Shown: positions 1 to 10,335 of the stretch, piece by piece
Layout of the letters: every line of letters starts with the position of its first letter
Position numbering within the stretch: position 1 is the first letter of the stretch
The notes under the pieces: model-generated
The model's database searches: none
The model's input: only the letters and a program-made list of their open reading frames with translations
What the model was told of the DNA's origin: nothing
Program-made: the position numbers and the translations under genes
DNA from: Xanthostigma xanthostigma
Lineage: Eukaryota; Arthropoda; Insecta; Raphidioptera; Raphidiidae
Length of the DNA: 64,000 nt
Assembly: GCA_963575645.1 (NCBI GenBank)
Contig: OY754465.1
Span: 52,599,901-52,663,900, forward strand
Direction: 5' to 3'

Positions 1-1584
1 TTTGAAGAAACGGAAGGTTTACTATATGCACCAGGCATAGCTGATTAGTGTAAATATACATTTTTATTTTTTTGTAAGAAATCTAAAATCAAAACTTTAG
101 ACGCGTTTTTCTCAAAACTACGTTTTTGTAAGCTTCGCGGGTGATTGAAACAATTGTATAGGTACAACCGATTGCTTTCAATTTTCACATGGTATTCTAC
201 ACAACAATAGCTCCGTCCGGTACTAGAATTAATTAATTATAAAAAATATTTCTATTTTTTTAACCGATATTCAACGACAAAATCAATATTTTCTAGTTGT
301 TTTTTTTAAAGCCCGCCATTTTTTATTAATAAAAATGTTCATTTCTAGTACGGGATAGAGCCACAAGCTTACGAAACAATAATAAATTTATTTTTTATAA
401 TTCACATAACTTCAAGTGACGTTATCACCCGCGTTAACCACCTACCGACATTTAAAGTTGTCTATACTTTAGGTTAAAAAACAATAATGTAAATGGCGTA
501 AAATTAAGCAAAACAATTTTTTTTCTTAGTTTTTGATGTCAGTAAATACATGTAACAAAATTGAAATGATTTTACATTATTTTGTTATTAAAAAAAATCC
601 TGAAATAAGAGTTGAAAAAGAACCTGAGCACCAGACTACGTCCTATCGATTATGCTCGAAAATTAATTGATCGATTAAAACGATTTTTTTTAACCGGGTG
701 CAAAATCTATATACCATAATTTTTTGTACAATTTCCACTTCAAAACAACGTTTTTCTGCTTATATTGATCAAAATTTTGCTTAAAAAGCGATCTTCTTCT
801 GTACTGTATATACAGTATGTAGGTTACGTTGCGTATGTCGGTTGCAATGTAAACAGCAAACGTAGTATTTCACTATAACACTTACTTAAGTGGTCTAGTT
901 AAATGTGCATGGGCTTGCATTTCAAATTGATATAAATGTATGTATATTTCGAAGGAATTGGGACTGTCGGGTAGTGGACAAGAAGTCAGGTGGTGGCTGC
1001 ACGTGGCTATGCCAGCGCGAGCTGACGTAGGTCGACGTTGGTAATGTAAATAAATGATTATTAAATCAAATTCAATAGTTTTACTAATTTAAAAGAACCT
1101 GATTAACCATCAACACTACACTTCTGTGTAGATCAATCATTCGTTTTTGTGTGAGTACCTACAATATACAAAATAGGAGGTTTTAATATGACATTAGACT
1201 GTTCTTGCATGTATAAAAACTGTAATTTAATGATCACAAGCTAAGGTCCTTGTCACATAAAATTTTTTAGCAATGCAATCCAGCATTAGTGTCACTTTCT
1301 ACAGTACGTCATTTTTCTATTATCGCGAAATTGTCTACGGCGGTTAAAGTGTGGACTGGGTTATACCAGATCCAGAAACCGCTACATTATTTATTCCCTG
1401 GAAGTCTTGACAGTATGGATGTAGTCGTGTGTCCGACCCTTGCAGAGGTTAATATACATAAAATTATATTCAAATATTTTATACTGCAATAAGAGATGTA
1501 ATTTTCAGCATCGTTTTCAGTGCCGGTTGTGCTCTGACATAAAATGAATCAAAATTATTCGACATCAGAATTTCAATACATGAT
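1..1584. other. Unassigned AT-rich DNA
   Basis: I see no gene, RNA or classifiable element here. Long A and T runs dominate. A short palindrome around 805-820 (ACTGTATATACAGT) and two related phrases around CAAGCTTACGAAAC suggest decayed repeat DNA. The short open frame at 1289-1492 has no recognisable motif. Confidence 0.5.
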
Positions 1585-1597
1585 CTACTGTAACTAT

Positions 1598-2152
1598 CCA
1601 AGTCTGAATAGAACTCTTCAAATAAATAAAATTTATATAATAATGTCGTTACTAAGCATAAAATTGAATATGACCATAAAATTAATTGGAATAATGTTAA
1701 AATTTTAGATAATGAAAGTAATTATTTCAAAAGAAGTATTTCGGAAATGTTGTATATAAAATCTAATAAAAACTCTCTTAATGCTCAATTAGATACCGAA
1801 AATTTAAGTAATATTTATGATATTATTTTGAAATAAAATTTTGTTTTTTTAAATAACTTTTTCTTTATGGATACTTTGATATTCATGACTATCTACGTAT
1901 TAAAAAATTTGTTTGTTATTAATTTTTCATTAATTCTTTTGAATCTTTCAAAAATATTCAATCATCGTGCATTCTATTACATAATATTAAATAACTAATA
2001 CTAATATTTTTTTTTTTTTAGATTTTTCTGAAGAAGTTCCAAATCCGGATCGCAACGTCATCCTTTATTATTTTGATTTATATTTTTTTATAATTTTTGT
2101 CAATATATGGTCTGAAAAAAATTGGTCGACAATTTTATTTATTTGAAGATTT
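1598..2152 (+). mobile_element. Penelope-like element, 5'-truncated, with 13-bp target duplication
   Basis: The sequence CTACTGTAACTAT occurs at 1585-1597 and again at 2153-2165, so it is a 13-bp target-site duplication and fixes both borders. Inside, the first about 45 bases match the right terminus of the family in inverted orientation (compare 27290-27320). Then come the last 64 codons of the PLE protein (1642-1836), a short 3' untranslated stretch and the family terminal repeat with a degenerate hammerhead-like motif at 2028-2056 (GAAA has become GCAA). An inverted scrap joined to a 5'-truncated body is a known outcome of PLE and LINE integration. The family recurs at 9376-10104, 25780-26219, 27255-27482, 36488-36607 and 47944-48415. 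Confidence 0.85.
1642..1836 (+). pseudogene. C-terminus of Penelope-like GIY-YIG endonuclease/RT protein
   Basis: This 64-codon frame ends in TAA at 1834-1836 and reads from NVVTKHK to YDIILK. It contains the order H-K-I, DHKINWNNVKILDNE, YFKRSISEMLYIKS and NAQLDTENL. That pattern (W-x3-K-I-L-D-x-E, then R-x-S-E-M-x-x-I-K, then a closing N-x-Q-x-D-T) is the signature of the last part of the GIY-YIG endonuclease domain at the C-terminus of Penelope-like retroelements, which cuts target DNA to prime reverse transcription. The glutamate in LDNE would be the conserved metal-binding residue. The RT domain and the GIY-YIG half are absent because the copy is 5'-truncated. An in-frame stop at 1627-1629 lies in the inverted terminal scrap. 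The piece cannot function alone but identifies the whole family. Confidence 0.8.
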
Positions 2153-2165
2153 CTACTGTAACTAT

Positions 2166-2994
2166 GATAGGCATGATGACAGTATAAAAGAATCAAAGAA
2201 TAAATGGTTTTAGAGAAAAATATATGTTGAAAGAATTCTAAAAACTGACCCGGTGTTAATATAAGCATTGAGATTAATAAGATTTTTAATAAAATAAAAG
2301 TCTAAAATACTGTAATCAGCCATGTTGACTTTAAATTTTTGTTGCGATCATTCATTTCTGCATCATTTAGTTAGTTGTTTTGTTGTTTATTCGTATTTTT
2401 TGTGATATTTTGTAACATTTATATCATAGGCTATTTCTGAGGTTAGTTACCTTAAACTAAAGAAAGCCATACTATTTTTACTACTAAGTACCTACTTTTG
2501 AAATACTTAATATAAATCATATCATTAAGTAAATTTACATACCTTTCTACGACAGTTCTACACCCATAAATACAACATCTAATGTCAGCTGTCAATAAGG
2601 CGTGACGTCACAAGCATTTGGCATGATTACGATGGGGCTGCGTTTCGGTCGAGCATGGGCTGCAGCGAGTCTTATCGCCCGCTCCGCCTCTGTTTATACA
2701 GAGCTTTAATTAAACCGTTAATTAAGAGGCAAATACATATTTTTAATATCTGAAAAAGTGACTCAAAAATTTAAAACAAAATATATAAATATAAAATATT
2801 GCCATAAAAATTAGCAAAACGGCATTTAAACGAAAATTAAAAGTTCGCTCACGTACCAAGCAAAAAGTAAACATTCTGAATAGTATTTTTTATAGCACTA
2901 ATTATACTATAAAGTATAAAATATTACTGTAGTGTTAAAAATAGTACAGGTATAATTAAGTTATATTTTTATGGTTTTTCTCTTAAATACTGTT
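2166..2994. other. Unassigned DNA with a GC-richer patch
   Basis: No coding sequence is supported. The interval 2540-2700 is clearly GC-richer than its surroundings and contains GGCGTGACGTCAC (a CRE-like palindrome, TGACGTCA). It could be a repeat fragment or an old regulatory patch; nothing further can be shown. Confidence 0.4.
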
Positions 2995-3029
2995 ACTGGC
3001 CGTCGGGTTATTATATAAGCTTTTGTTCT

Positions 3030-3400
3030 TTTTAATGTATTAGCCGTACGGCACATACACTATTGGCGTCGGTCGGATGGCGAGACTTAGGGACCGGACC
3101 ATAATTTCTCGACGTTTCATAACTTCCTGAACATTTTGGCACCATTTTTATAAAAATTTCTATAGAAATGTTTATAATATAATATATATCGACAGAATTA
3201 ATCGATTGAAACGAAATTTGGTTCACATGTCGGAATCCATCATCGCACAAAGCCTATTTAAAATTGGTCCAATCGAATTACTTTAAGGGTGATTTTTAGG
3301 GGTTGACAAATGTTTTTGAGCTCAAAAATATCGAAAAAAATGTCAGAATCGCTTCAAAATTGATATTTAACCCTTTTATTAAATATGAAAATATATTGCT
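3030..3400 (+). repeat. Interspersed repeat B, copy 1
   Basis: This segment matches 35576-35955 in opposite orientation. Shared phrases include CCGACGCCAATAGTG (here reversed), GAGAAATTTTGGTCCG-like text, TGGTGCCAAA and GATGGATTCCAAC. Two diverged inverted copies 32 kb apart show an interspersed repeat. I see no terminal repeat or coding potential and cannot classify it. Confidence 0.6.
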
Positions 3401-3907
3401 AAAATCTTAATAAAATTGGCGACAGGACCCAAATCACAAATTTTGTGAAAACACTAATTTTCGGATATGGATTTATTTATTGAAAGATATATTTATTTAA
3501 TTTGATGCAGATGTTGGATAGATTACCGAAGTGTTGAGCTAATGCGCATGACTGTGACTGTGTTCTCAGAGAGGTTGGAAGATAGCTTCCATTGTCGGCA
3601 GGGTTTGGCACTGCGACTCGAGAACTGACACTTGGCTGGAGCATTGATAAAAGTTTATACTAAATGTGCAGTAAGTAATTAGTGAAAATCTCTATTTTTC
3701 CCATTTTTAACTGCCTCTACTTCATTAGTCGTGTTTGTTGGCAGCTGGTTCTAGATTACCGAAGTGTTTGTTGGCAATAATTATGATTGAAGATTTCACT
3801 GGAAAGTGGACAGGTGAAGATAATATAACACCTTTTTGCGATAATAGAACGTTTCGCTGCTTTTATTGCAGCATCTTCAGATACTGAAATTGATTCATTT
3901 ATTAATA
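3401..3907. other. Repeat fragments upstream of the solo LTR
   Basis: The phrase GTCGGCAGGGTTT at 3595-3607 recurs near 31472-31484 and, reversed, near 35292-35304, so it belongs to a dispersed repeat. The phrase TAGATTACCGAAGTGTT is present twice (about 3520 and 3752). A hammerhead-like motif lies on the minus strand at 3851-3880. No gene is seen. Confidence 0.5.
3851..3880 (-). ncRNA. Hammerhead-like motif (CTGAAGA, stem, GAAAC)
   Basis: On the minus strand the order is CTGAAGA, one base, GCTGC, a seven-base loop, GCAGC, then GAAAC. This is the conserved box order of a hammerhead ribozyme, with a perfect 5-bp stem II but one extra base between CTGAAGA and the stem. The flanks for stems I and III were not convincing by eye. 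Such motifs are known from Penelope-like terminal repeats, so this may be an old PLE remnant. Activity is unknown. Confidence 0.35.
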
Positions 3908-3911
3908 GTAT

Positions 3912-4508
3912 TGTTGCGTATTTACCCCACTATGATGCGCCTGTGGGAGTTTCTAGAAAAGTCTACACAATACTCGAAGGTCAACGAACAACAATGAAAA
4001 ACAGGTAACGGACATCCGACCGTTAGAGACTCCCACGCATGTAAAGACAAGCAACAATGAATGCAGGTAGCCAGCACCCGACATAGGAGATCCGCACGCG
4101 GGGAGAGGACAGGAAATCTCGATTCGAACGTTCTAGAAAATAGACCGAAAACTATAAAAAGGCGAACAGAGGGAGGAAGAAGAGATATTACAACATAAAT
4201 TCCGTTAATCTGTGGAAATAAATATAACTCTAGTGAGTCATGGTTTTAAATAAATAACTTATAGTGAATAGACAAGTGCGCTGATAAACTCTGTGTTGTG
4301 TTCCGGTGTGTTGTTAATACTTCTTTGTACATAATTTAGTGACTCTTTATTCTCTGTTACTAAGTCTTTTATTTTATAATCTAGAAATAAGTATTAGTTT
4401 TATTTCTGTTAACGTTATACGCTTTCGTTTGTGTGTTGTTACTGTTTGTTAAACAGTTAATATTGTAAATAAATAATTTCCGCCACGGACAACAGCAGTT
4501 TTGTTACA
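3912..4508 (+). mobile_element. Solo LTR (Ty3/gypsy-type size, 4-bp TSD GTAT)
   Basis: The segment starts TGTTGCG and ends GTTACA, the usual TG...CA form of a long terminal repeat. It is flanked by GTAT at 3908-3911 and 4509-4512, a 4-bp target duplication as made by many Ty3/gypsy integrases. Inside, a TATA box (TATAAAAA, 4153-4160) stands about one third along and AATAAA-type signals follow (about 4215 and 4469), as expected of an LTR promoter and poly(A) region. There is no primer-binding site, polypurine tract or gag-pol beside it, so it is a solo LTR left by recombination between the two LTRs of a full element. The superfamily is inferred from the duplication length only. Confidence 0.7.
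4153..4160 (+). promoter_or_regulatory. TATA box of the solo LTR
   Basis: TATAAAAA followed by a GC-richer stretch (GGCGAACAGAGGGAGG) inside the LTR. It fits the U3/R border of an LTR retrotransposon promoter; transcription would start roughly 25-30 bases downstream. Confidence 0.5.
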
Positions 4509-4512
4509 GTAT

Positions 4513-5303
4513 ATAAGTATAGTACAAAAGTTCTTAACAAATTTTAAAATTTGTGAACCTTAAAGCCGTTTGAGCGTGCCAAAGAAATAGGCACACATAC
4601 ACACTCGAGAAATACTACCCTCCTTCTGGGGCAGTCTGATAATAATGTCAAGGTCACGTTACAAATTCACGAGTGCCTACACTGCCTACCCTATAAGATA
4701 AATACGATACTCATTGCTTTCTGAGTGCAAGCTAAAACTAAGCGTGAACTAAATGCAATATAATAAATGTATACTTATATATTTGTTTCCGACTAGTTCA
4801 GTTGTTAGTCTAACCGCAGTGTGGTGTCAGATATAAGTGTTTCTTATTTCTCTTCAAATCCTCGAGTCGTTTTAGTTGAGAGAACGCCCGCTTGCTTCGC
4901 CAGTGTCGCTATGTTTCCGGTAACGAAGATCCCATTCATATCCACTCAACCCTCTCCACCCCCAACCCTTCACACACACAGACACACTCACTTGTAACAC
5001 TTAAACTTATGTATAGAGTAAACTATCTCGGAGGAAAAAGGTTTTTCCAACTAACAAAATAAAAAATAAATGTTATTTTGTAGAAATGAAATGTTTTTAT
5101 TTACTTAGCTCAAGTATTAATAGCTTGTGCTTAGCGAGCTAATCTTAATTTAAAAGATAAATATAATCTCAAATTAGATAAAGTGAAAGTGAAAAAGCAA
5201 ACGAGAAATAATATTTGCATATTTATCTAAGTTACCTTTGGAAGCTTTAAAGTGCAAATGAAAGGTAGGATAAAAGTAGAAAGTAGAGACTACACTACCT
5301 TTA
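4513..5303. other. Unassigned DNA between solo LTR and Helitron
   Basis: No coding signal. A CA-rich microsatellite-like run is at about 4969-4990. The stretch 4800-4960 is less AT-rich but has no frame of useful length. Confidence 0.4.
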
Positions 5304-5715
5304 TCTATATATATAAAAATCTCGTATAGCGATGTTCGTCCGCGCTAATCTCCGAAACCACTGAACCGATTTTAATGAAACCTTGTAAATGTGTTTAGCC
5401 TGGTCCAACTTCCGCTATATTGGATAGTTTTAATTAAATATTGTGCACAAAATTACAGTGTTGGGTGAAAATAAACAATTTTAGTAACATGTGACGACAT
5501 CTGATAGAACTACTCAAAGCTATTAGTTCCTTAACAAAAAAAATGTTTTAGTACCAAGTAGCGACATCTGATAGAATTACTTCAAAGCTATTAGTTCAAA
5601 AGCAAATTTGGTAGAATTTGCTTTAAGCTGTTAGTTCAGACGCCGGGCCGAAAACGAAATACATTTTGCAAAATTATATCTATCGCTCCCGGGTGAAACC
5701 GGGCCGGGCCGCTAG
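5304..5715 (+). mobile_element. Non-autonomous Helitron (family 1, copy 1)
   Basis: Starts TCTATATATATA directly after an A (5303) and ends CTAG directly before a T (5716). There are no terminal inverted repeats and no target duplication, and a GC-rich hairpin (CCCGGGTGAAACCGGG) lies just before the end. These are the hallmarks of Helitrons: insertion between A and T, 5' TC, 3' CTRR and a subterminal hairpin. A second copy is on the minus strand at 30842-31218. The body contains repeated phrases (ACATCTGATAGAA, AAGCTATTAGTTC) and no open frame, so it relies on a Rep-helicase supplied elsewhere. Confidence 0.8.
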
Positions 5716-6040
5716 TATGTACATAAAACAAAGTCCTTCCGCCGCGTCTGTTTGTCTGTCTGAACGCGATAAACTCAAAAACTACCGAACGGATTTTCAT
5801 ACGGTTTTCACTAATAGAAAGAGCGATAAACGAGGAAGGTTTCTGTATGCAATTTGTATATATTTTGTAGACTATAACGGTGTTTTGTCAAAAAATAATG
5901 TTTTCGTACGGTTACATGGCTAACGCTGGTCAAATCTTTAGAGATACATCAAAACAATGTACTTTGATAGTTCTGCTGTGTATTAATATAATATTTCCTG
6001 AACAGTTTTGGACCCGGATGAAACCGGGACGGGCCGTTAG
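5716..6040 (+). mobile_element. Non-autonomous Helitron-like element (family 2, copy 1), abutting
   Basis: Begins one base after the preceding Helitron, with text (TAAAACAAAGTCC, CTGTCTG, ACGCGATAAAC, ACTACCGAACGGATTTTC) shared with 52233-52689 and 62153-62516. It ends in a hairpin-like CCCGGATGAAACCGGG followed by GGGCCGTTAG, a variant of the family end. The 5' TCTATATATATG start of the other copies is truncated here. The two elements lie head to tail, either because one landed at the other's T flank or because both were captured as a unit. Confidence 0.65.
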
Positions 6041-8240
6041 GATATAACAAAAATTAAATTACGGCTTTGTTGTATGTAAGTCAAGAAAGTCCAGAACTAC
6101 TGAATCGATTTGAAAAATTCTTTCATATTTGCCTTCACCTTTCAATTGAAGCGAAAATTAGGACTATGTCCCAATCTCGAGTAACGCCGGTAAATACACA
6201 AATTTAAACAAAAAAATTTTGATCTACACAATTTATTTAAAAAATCAGAAATTTGCCGAAAAATGAAACAAATTTAAATACGTCTATCAAAACCGCACCA
6301 AAGTGAAAAATCTTATGTAAATACATGAAAAATATAAAAGTAAAATATAATAATGAAAATAAATCGCCATCATGAAATAAATAGGCTAGAGTCACATTTA
6401 TTTGATACAAAAACGAAAAATGAAAAATGATAAAAAATAAAACACGTACATGAAATTTTATCACCGTATACCTATGAAAGTAGGGTTGAGGTGGCCAAAA
6501 AATAAAAATTTTTGAAAATTTTCGTTTCTTAATTTAGGTTATTTATGATCAGTTGAAAAAATTGATTTTTTATCAATTTTGAAATTTTGCCGAAAAGATT
6601 CAGTCCAACATGTGTCTCTTTTTTGTGCCCAAATTATGAACATTAAAAACTTCCAAAAAATACAGGAAAAAAATGATAAACAAAATTAAAGAAACATTAT
6701 GTAAATTTTTTCGCAGAATCCGAATATGAAATAAAAAAGTATGGTTCCCGTTTAAAATTTCAAAGTTAGGCCCTACGGGACTCTTTTAGGGTCCTCGGGT
6801 CCAAAATCTAATTTTCCCATTCGATAGACAGGAAAACGTTATTAAAGAAACAAATTTAACATTTTTAGTCCGGCTTACCCGATAAGAAATATTAAGCCGT
6901 TCCGGGACTTTTGAAACATTCGGTATAAAAATTTTCATTGTTGTTATTTATAAAAAATGTACATTGCACCATCAGCAGGTTTGGAAGATTTCAAATGTGA
7001 TTACATTTTTTAACAAATATATACAAAGACATCTACTAAAATGATATCAAATTATTGTTGCTATAATGGGAAAAATGGAAAAAAAGCGAGTGTGCTTTAG
7101 ACCACACGACTGAAGTAAAACTTATTCCTGCCATATATACCTAATATATAATAATGATACAATAATATTCGATAATCTGTCACCATATTTTGATTAGATA
7201 TCCTGATTTAACGTCACAATATAACCTCAATCTGTAGCCCATATTTACAAAGACGAAATGTTTAAAATATGTTTTTGATTAATTAATAGGCAAAATATTT
7301 ATAATATATATTTAATAGCATAATTTATAATACATTTAAAAAGGATTTATTAACTAACCTACATTATTTCCCGTTACAAAATTCAGCAAAATTCGATGAA
7401 ATGTATTTTTAATACAAAAACAATTGTTTTCATTTTAAACGTCAAATAGTTGTAGAAAAAAAGAATTTCGATTAATGCTCCGTCTTTGTCGCACTAACTT
7501 ATAACTAACTTATATCTCCCTCTCAACTTCCAATATACGAAACGTAACTCTCTCTCTCTCTCTCTTACTATCTTCACTAACGTATATCTCCCTCTGAACT
7601 ACCGTTCGCCTCGTCCGATGATTCACTTCCGTAAACGCTTTCGTCAGGCCTTTACAAGATTACTCCCCAAGCCAAGCGTGCCTAAAGAAGTTTTGCTTCA
7701 AAAAACTCATTTTAAAATTATTTTCAAAATGGATATGCTTAATTGTACTTAATTTTTCAAAAAAACTTTTTAAAGAAATGGAATCTCCTTCAGAAAAGGT
7801 ACTAAAACGGGGAATATAATAAAACCTTCAACACAAATGGTTCAAGATAAGATTCTCTTTGGCCACCCGATATAGTATACGCCAATGTGGATTTAACAGA
7901 TGCAGGGGTAAGTGGAGGAATCACACGTCGAGGTGGAAGCAGAGGAATGCTGTTGTGATTACTATTAAATCGTGCGCGATCTAGTGAAATATATCATATT
8001 TTCGCAAACATATTTTTGACCTATTTCACTTGATTGAAAAATGTTGTACCTTGCGTTTGCCGTTCATCTTCGCCGCGCGATAAATGGGCTAGCGTGTTCA
8101 ATTTCTCTGAGCGATCCGCCTTTAGTCCTGTACGTGTACAGGGCCGGCTTCACGTAGTTTTAAAAGTTCATCATTGTTGTTTCATTCAGCGACTTTTTTT
8201 TAGTACCGCTATACAGACAGAGGTGGCCAACTTCATTATA
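6041..8240. other. Unassigned AT-rich DNA with a CT microsatellite
   Basis: The start (6050-6190) resembles the body of the preceding Helitron-like families (GTCCAGAACTACTGAATCG). A (CT)n run lies at about 7551-7564. The open frames at 6237-6464 (minus) and 8034-8267 (plus) are low-complexity or lack any motif. No gene is supported. Confidence 0.45.
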
Positions 8241-8807
8241 CAGTATGTAAACACAAGGTGCACATAGGGAAATTGACATTGGGATAAAATACTTGGATCA
8301 GAGTTAGCCATGACTGCATTAATTGTTATTTCTTTTGAATTATCGTGGTAATCTTGAGGATTTCTATTTTATTTTGATTTATTTTTATTTTACTTGGCTT
8401 TTTTAATAATAAAAAGCTCTTATAAATCATTATTTTAATTTGTTTGTACAAAAATAAAACAAAAAAACAACTCCATCTGTTTGGAAACATTTCATTCAAA
8501 AATTGTCTGACTGGTATGACGTATGCGCGTCGGTAAATCAGTGACCCAACGTCTTTAGCTTCAACACGAATAGGCGTAGGTATTTGATCTCGCACCATAT
8601 TTAAGTATTTTTGGGAATTTAATGTCCTATTAATAAAAAAAGTCCGATTATGTTGTAATCGTTTGAATATTTTCTTCGGTAGTATACACATTCATTTTGC
8701 AAAAGAATATTATCTGTCAAATTGAAAAACAAAATTTCAAGGCTCACTCTGATCCAGTCATTTTTTCCCAATGTTAATTTCCCTATACCTTACGTGTTTA
8801 CATACTG
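8241..8807 (-). mobile_element. mariner-type element, internally deleted, with about 75-bp TIRs
   Basis: The left end (CAGTATGTAAACACAAGG) is matched in inverted form by the right end over about 75 bases, including GGGAAATTGACATTGGG and TGGATCAGAGT. Both ends abut TATA, so a TA target duplication is present. Between the arms, on the minus strand, lies a decayed piece of transposase (8467-8691). TA duplication plus this coding piece place it in the Tc1/mariner superfamily. Most of the transposase gene is missing, so it is a non-autonomous deletion derivative. Confidence 0.75.
8467..8691 (-). pseudogene. Transposase fragment (mariner-type DDE region), decayed
   Basis: The minus-strand frame reads in order FFINRTLNSQKYLNMVRDQI, then after a garbled stretch VRQFLNEMFPNRW. 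In mariner-type transposases of insects, the segment linking the first and second catalytic Asp carries (G/R)-T-(L/V)-N-S-x-x-Y-L and ends, after Q-x-D-G-A-x-x-H, with V-R-x-x-L-N-x-x-F-P-x-R-W. Here the QQDGA box holding the second Asp is not readable (residues about 45-57), consistent with mutation and a frameshift. The piece lies inside the TIRs of the element at 8241-8807, in line with a deletion derivative. No catalytic function is possible. Assignment rests on motif order alone. Confidence 0.6.
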
Positions 8808-9149
8808 TATATGATCGACTTTTTTGTTACAAATGCTTCGCGATCTTAGTAGGTACTAAAATCTTGACATTTGACACATCCAAACATATTATGTCTTGTG
8901 TACTAATAAGTGACAATCGGGGAGGGGGGGGTGTATTGAACAAACATTTTTAATGCCGTTTATTAATCGGAAAGTAAACACCAGAAAAAAATACTGATTA
9001 AATTTTGTTTAAAATTTGCCTAGAACAATTTTTTAATCACTGATTGAATTGTAAAATTAATTTGGTATGAATTCGATTCTTGTCGGGTAAGATCAACCAA
9101 AAATCACTTGTCGATCGACCGAACGATCGTGATCGACCTGTTGGCCATT
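8808..9149. other. Unassigned DNA
   Basis: No coding sequence or clear repeat border. A G-run (GGGGAGGGGGGG) is at about 8921-8932. Confidence 0.4.
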
Positions 9150-9413
9150 CCTGCTATATAGTGGATCGTACACAAAAAATTTCAGCCAATTGGGCTACGG
9201 AGTCATTCCGTAATATTGACATTGGATATGGTATAATAAAGTAAATAAAATTTCTGATGCGTGAGGTGACGCAAGTAATGGCTAGTATTCAATATATTTG
9301 CTATTCGTTGCCACGGTTAACTACATAATCTGTTAACGTCATTAAAAATTAATCAAAGCACGCTTAACTAGTTTAAAATTTGTTTGTTATTTTTTCAATT
9401 TTTCGATATTTAA

Positions 9414-9936
9414 GGTAGTACGAGCGCCAAGGCAACTTTAAACAAAAGGCTTGATTTTTTTTATATTTCGGTAGATGGATGATACGTTTTCATTGATTTC
9501 TCCAAAACTAGTCGGTGGAAATTAAACAAAAAAAACTATTTAAATTAAAGTTAAAACCTTAATAAATTATTGAAAACAAAAAAACCCGTTGTGGCCGGCT
9601 AATTAAAAGGATATTTAATCTTTTTAACTAAATATCTTTTTAATTAGTCGGGCACAACGGGTTTTTTTGTTTTCAATGATTTATTAAGGTTTTAACTTTA
9701 ATTTAAATAGTTTTTTTTATTTTTAATTTCGACTAGTTTTAATCAATGAAAACGTATCATCCATCTACCATTTTTCCATAAAACCAATGTTAAATATGCC
9801 TACTTTTGAAGTCATTTATTTATTTAAATAGTCGGGCAAACCCCTTAAAATTTTCAGAATTGGTTTAGACTTAGTCCAACTTCATATAAAAAAAATCAAG
9901 CCTTTTATTTAAAATTGCCTTGGTGCTCGTACTACC
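9414..9936. mobile_element. Palindromic TTAA-flanked MITE
   Basis: Starts GGTAGTACGAGCGCCAAGG and ends with its inverse (CCTTGGTGCTCGTACTACC), flanked by TTAA at 9410-9413 and 9937-9940. The paralogous unoccupied site in the PLE copy near 48235 reads ATATTAAAAAAAT, one TTAA, which confirms a TTAA duplication. The arms pair over about 170 bases around GTTGTGGCCGGCTAATTA. The right arm carries an extra insertion of about 150 bases. TTAA duplication is typical of piggyBac-type transposition, but the termini are not the classical CCC form, so the superfamily is uncertain. No coding sequence. Confidence 0.75.
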
Positions 9937-10007
9937 TTAAAAAAATAGTGAATTTTATTAAAAACTAATTTATTACCTAATTAATTTTTATATTTTTTAG
10001 ATCAATT

Positions 10008-10047
10008 CTGAAGAAGTTCCAAATCCGGACCGAAATATTAATGTACT
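10008..10047 (+). ncRNA. Hammerhead-like motif in PLE copy
   Basis: CTGAAGA at 10008-10014, a base, a TTCC...GGAC-type stem, then GAAA at 10032-10035, followed by TATTAATGTA which could form a very short stem III with a GTA cleavage triplet. The motif matches the box order known in Penelope-like terminal repeats. Stem I pairing is weak by eye. Confidence 0.4.
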
Positions 10048-10335
10048 GAATTATATTTTTGTTAATATATTTGTCTGAAAAAATGGTCGATAATTTTATT
10101 TATTGCTTAACTAGTTTAGTTCTGACAGATCTACAAAACAAAATAACAGCTAATTTTTTTTATTTTTAAAATGTTTCCTAAGCTATAAAGTTTAGGAAAA
10201 AAATTTTCAACAAACTTTCTTGAAAAAATAAATAGAATAATAAGTTATGAAAAATATACCATTATTATCTAAAAAAAACACTCACATAGCATATATCTCT
10301 TCAAGAGATATAAACCGATTTTCCCCAAAAACAAA

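Larger units (their letters stand above)
9376..10104 (+). mobile_element. Penelope-like terminal fragment with 14-bp target duplication, itself interrupted
   Basis: Flanked by GCTTAACTAGTTTA on both sides. The left part (TTTGTTTGTTATTTTTTCAA) matches the centre of the palindromic PLE copy at 48200-48240, and the right part carries the family terminal repeat with the hammerhead-like motif (10008-10047) and the TGGTCGATAATTTTATTTATT end. Between them a 523-bp TTAA element has inserted (9414-9936). The element order is therefore repeat A, then PLE, then TTAA element. Confidence 0.8.
9150..10335 (-). repeat. Interspersed repeat A, copy 1, interrupted by a PLE
   Basis: The outer parts (9150-9375 and 10105-10335) match, on the minus strand, the repeat at 24664-25335 and 58975-59370. 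Shared phrases are CCCAATTGGCTGAA-like text, GCGTCACCTCACGC, TAGCAAATA and, on the other side, TCGGAAATATTTTGAAAA-like text. The PLE at 9376-10104 splits it and duplicated 14 bases of it (GCTTAACTAGTTTA at 9362-9375 and 10105-10118). The repeat's class is unknown. Confidence 0.65.

Noticed and set aside
2540-2700. GC-richer patch with TGACGTCA considered as a promoter
   Set aside because: No gene follows on either strand, so the site has no context.
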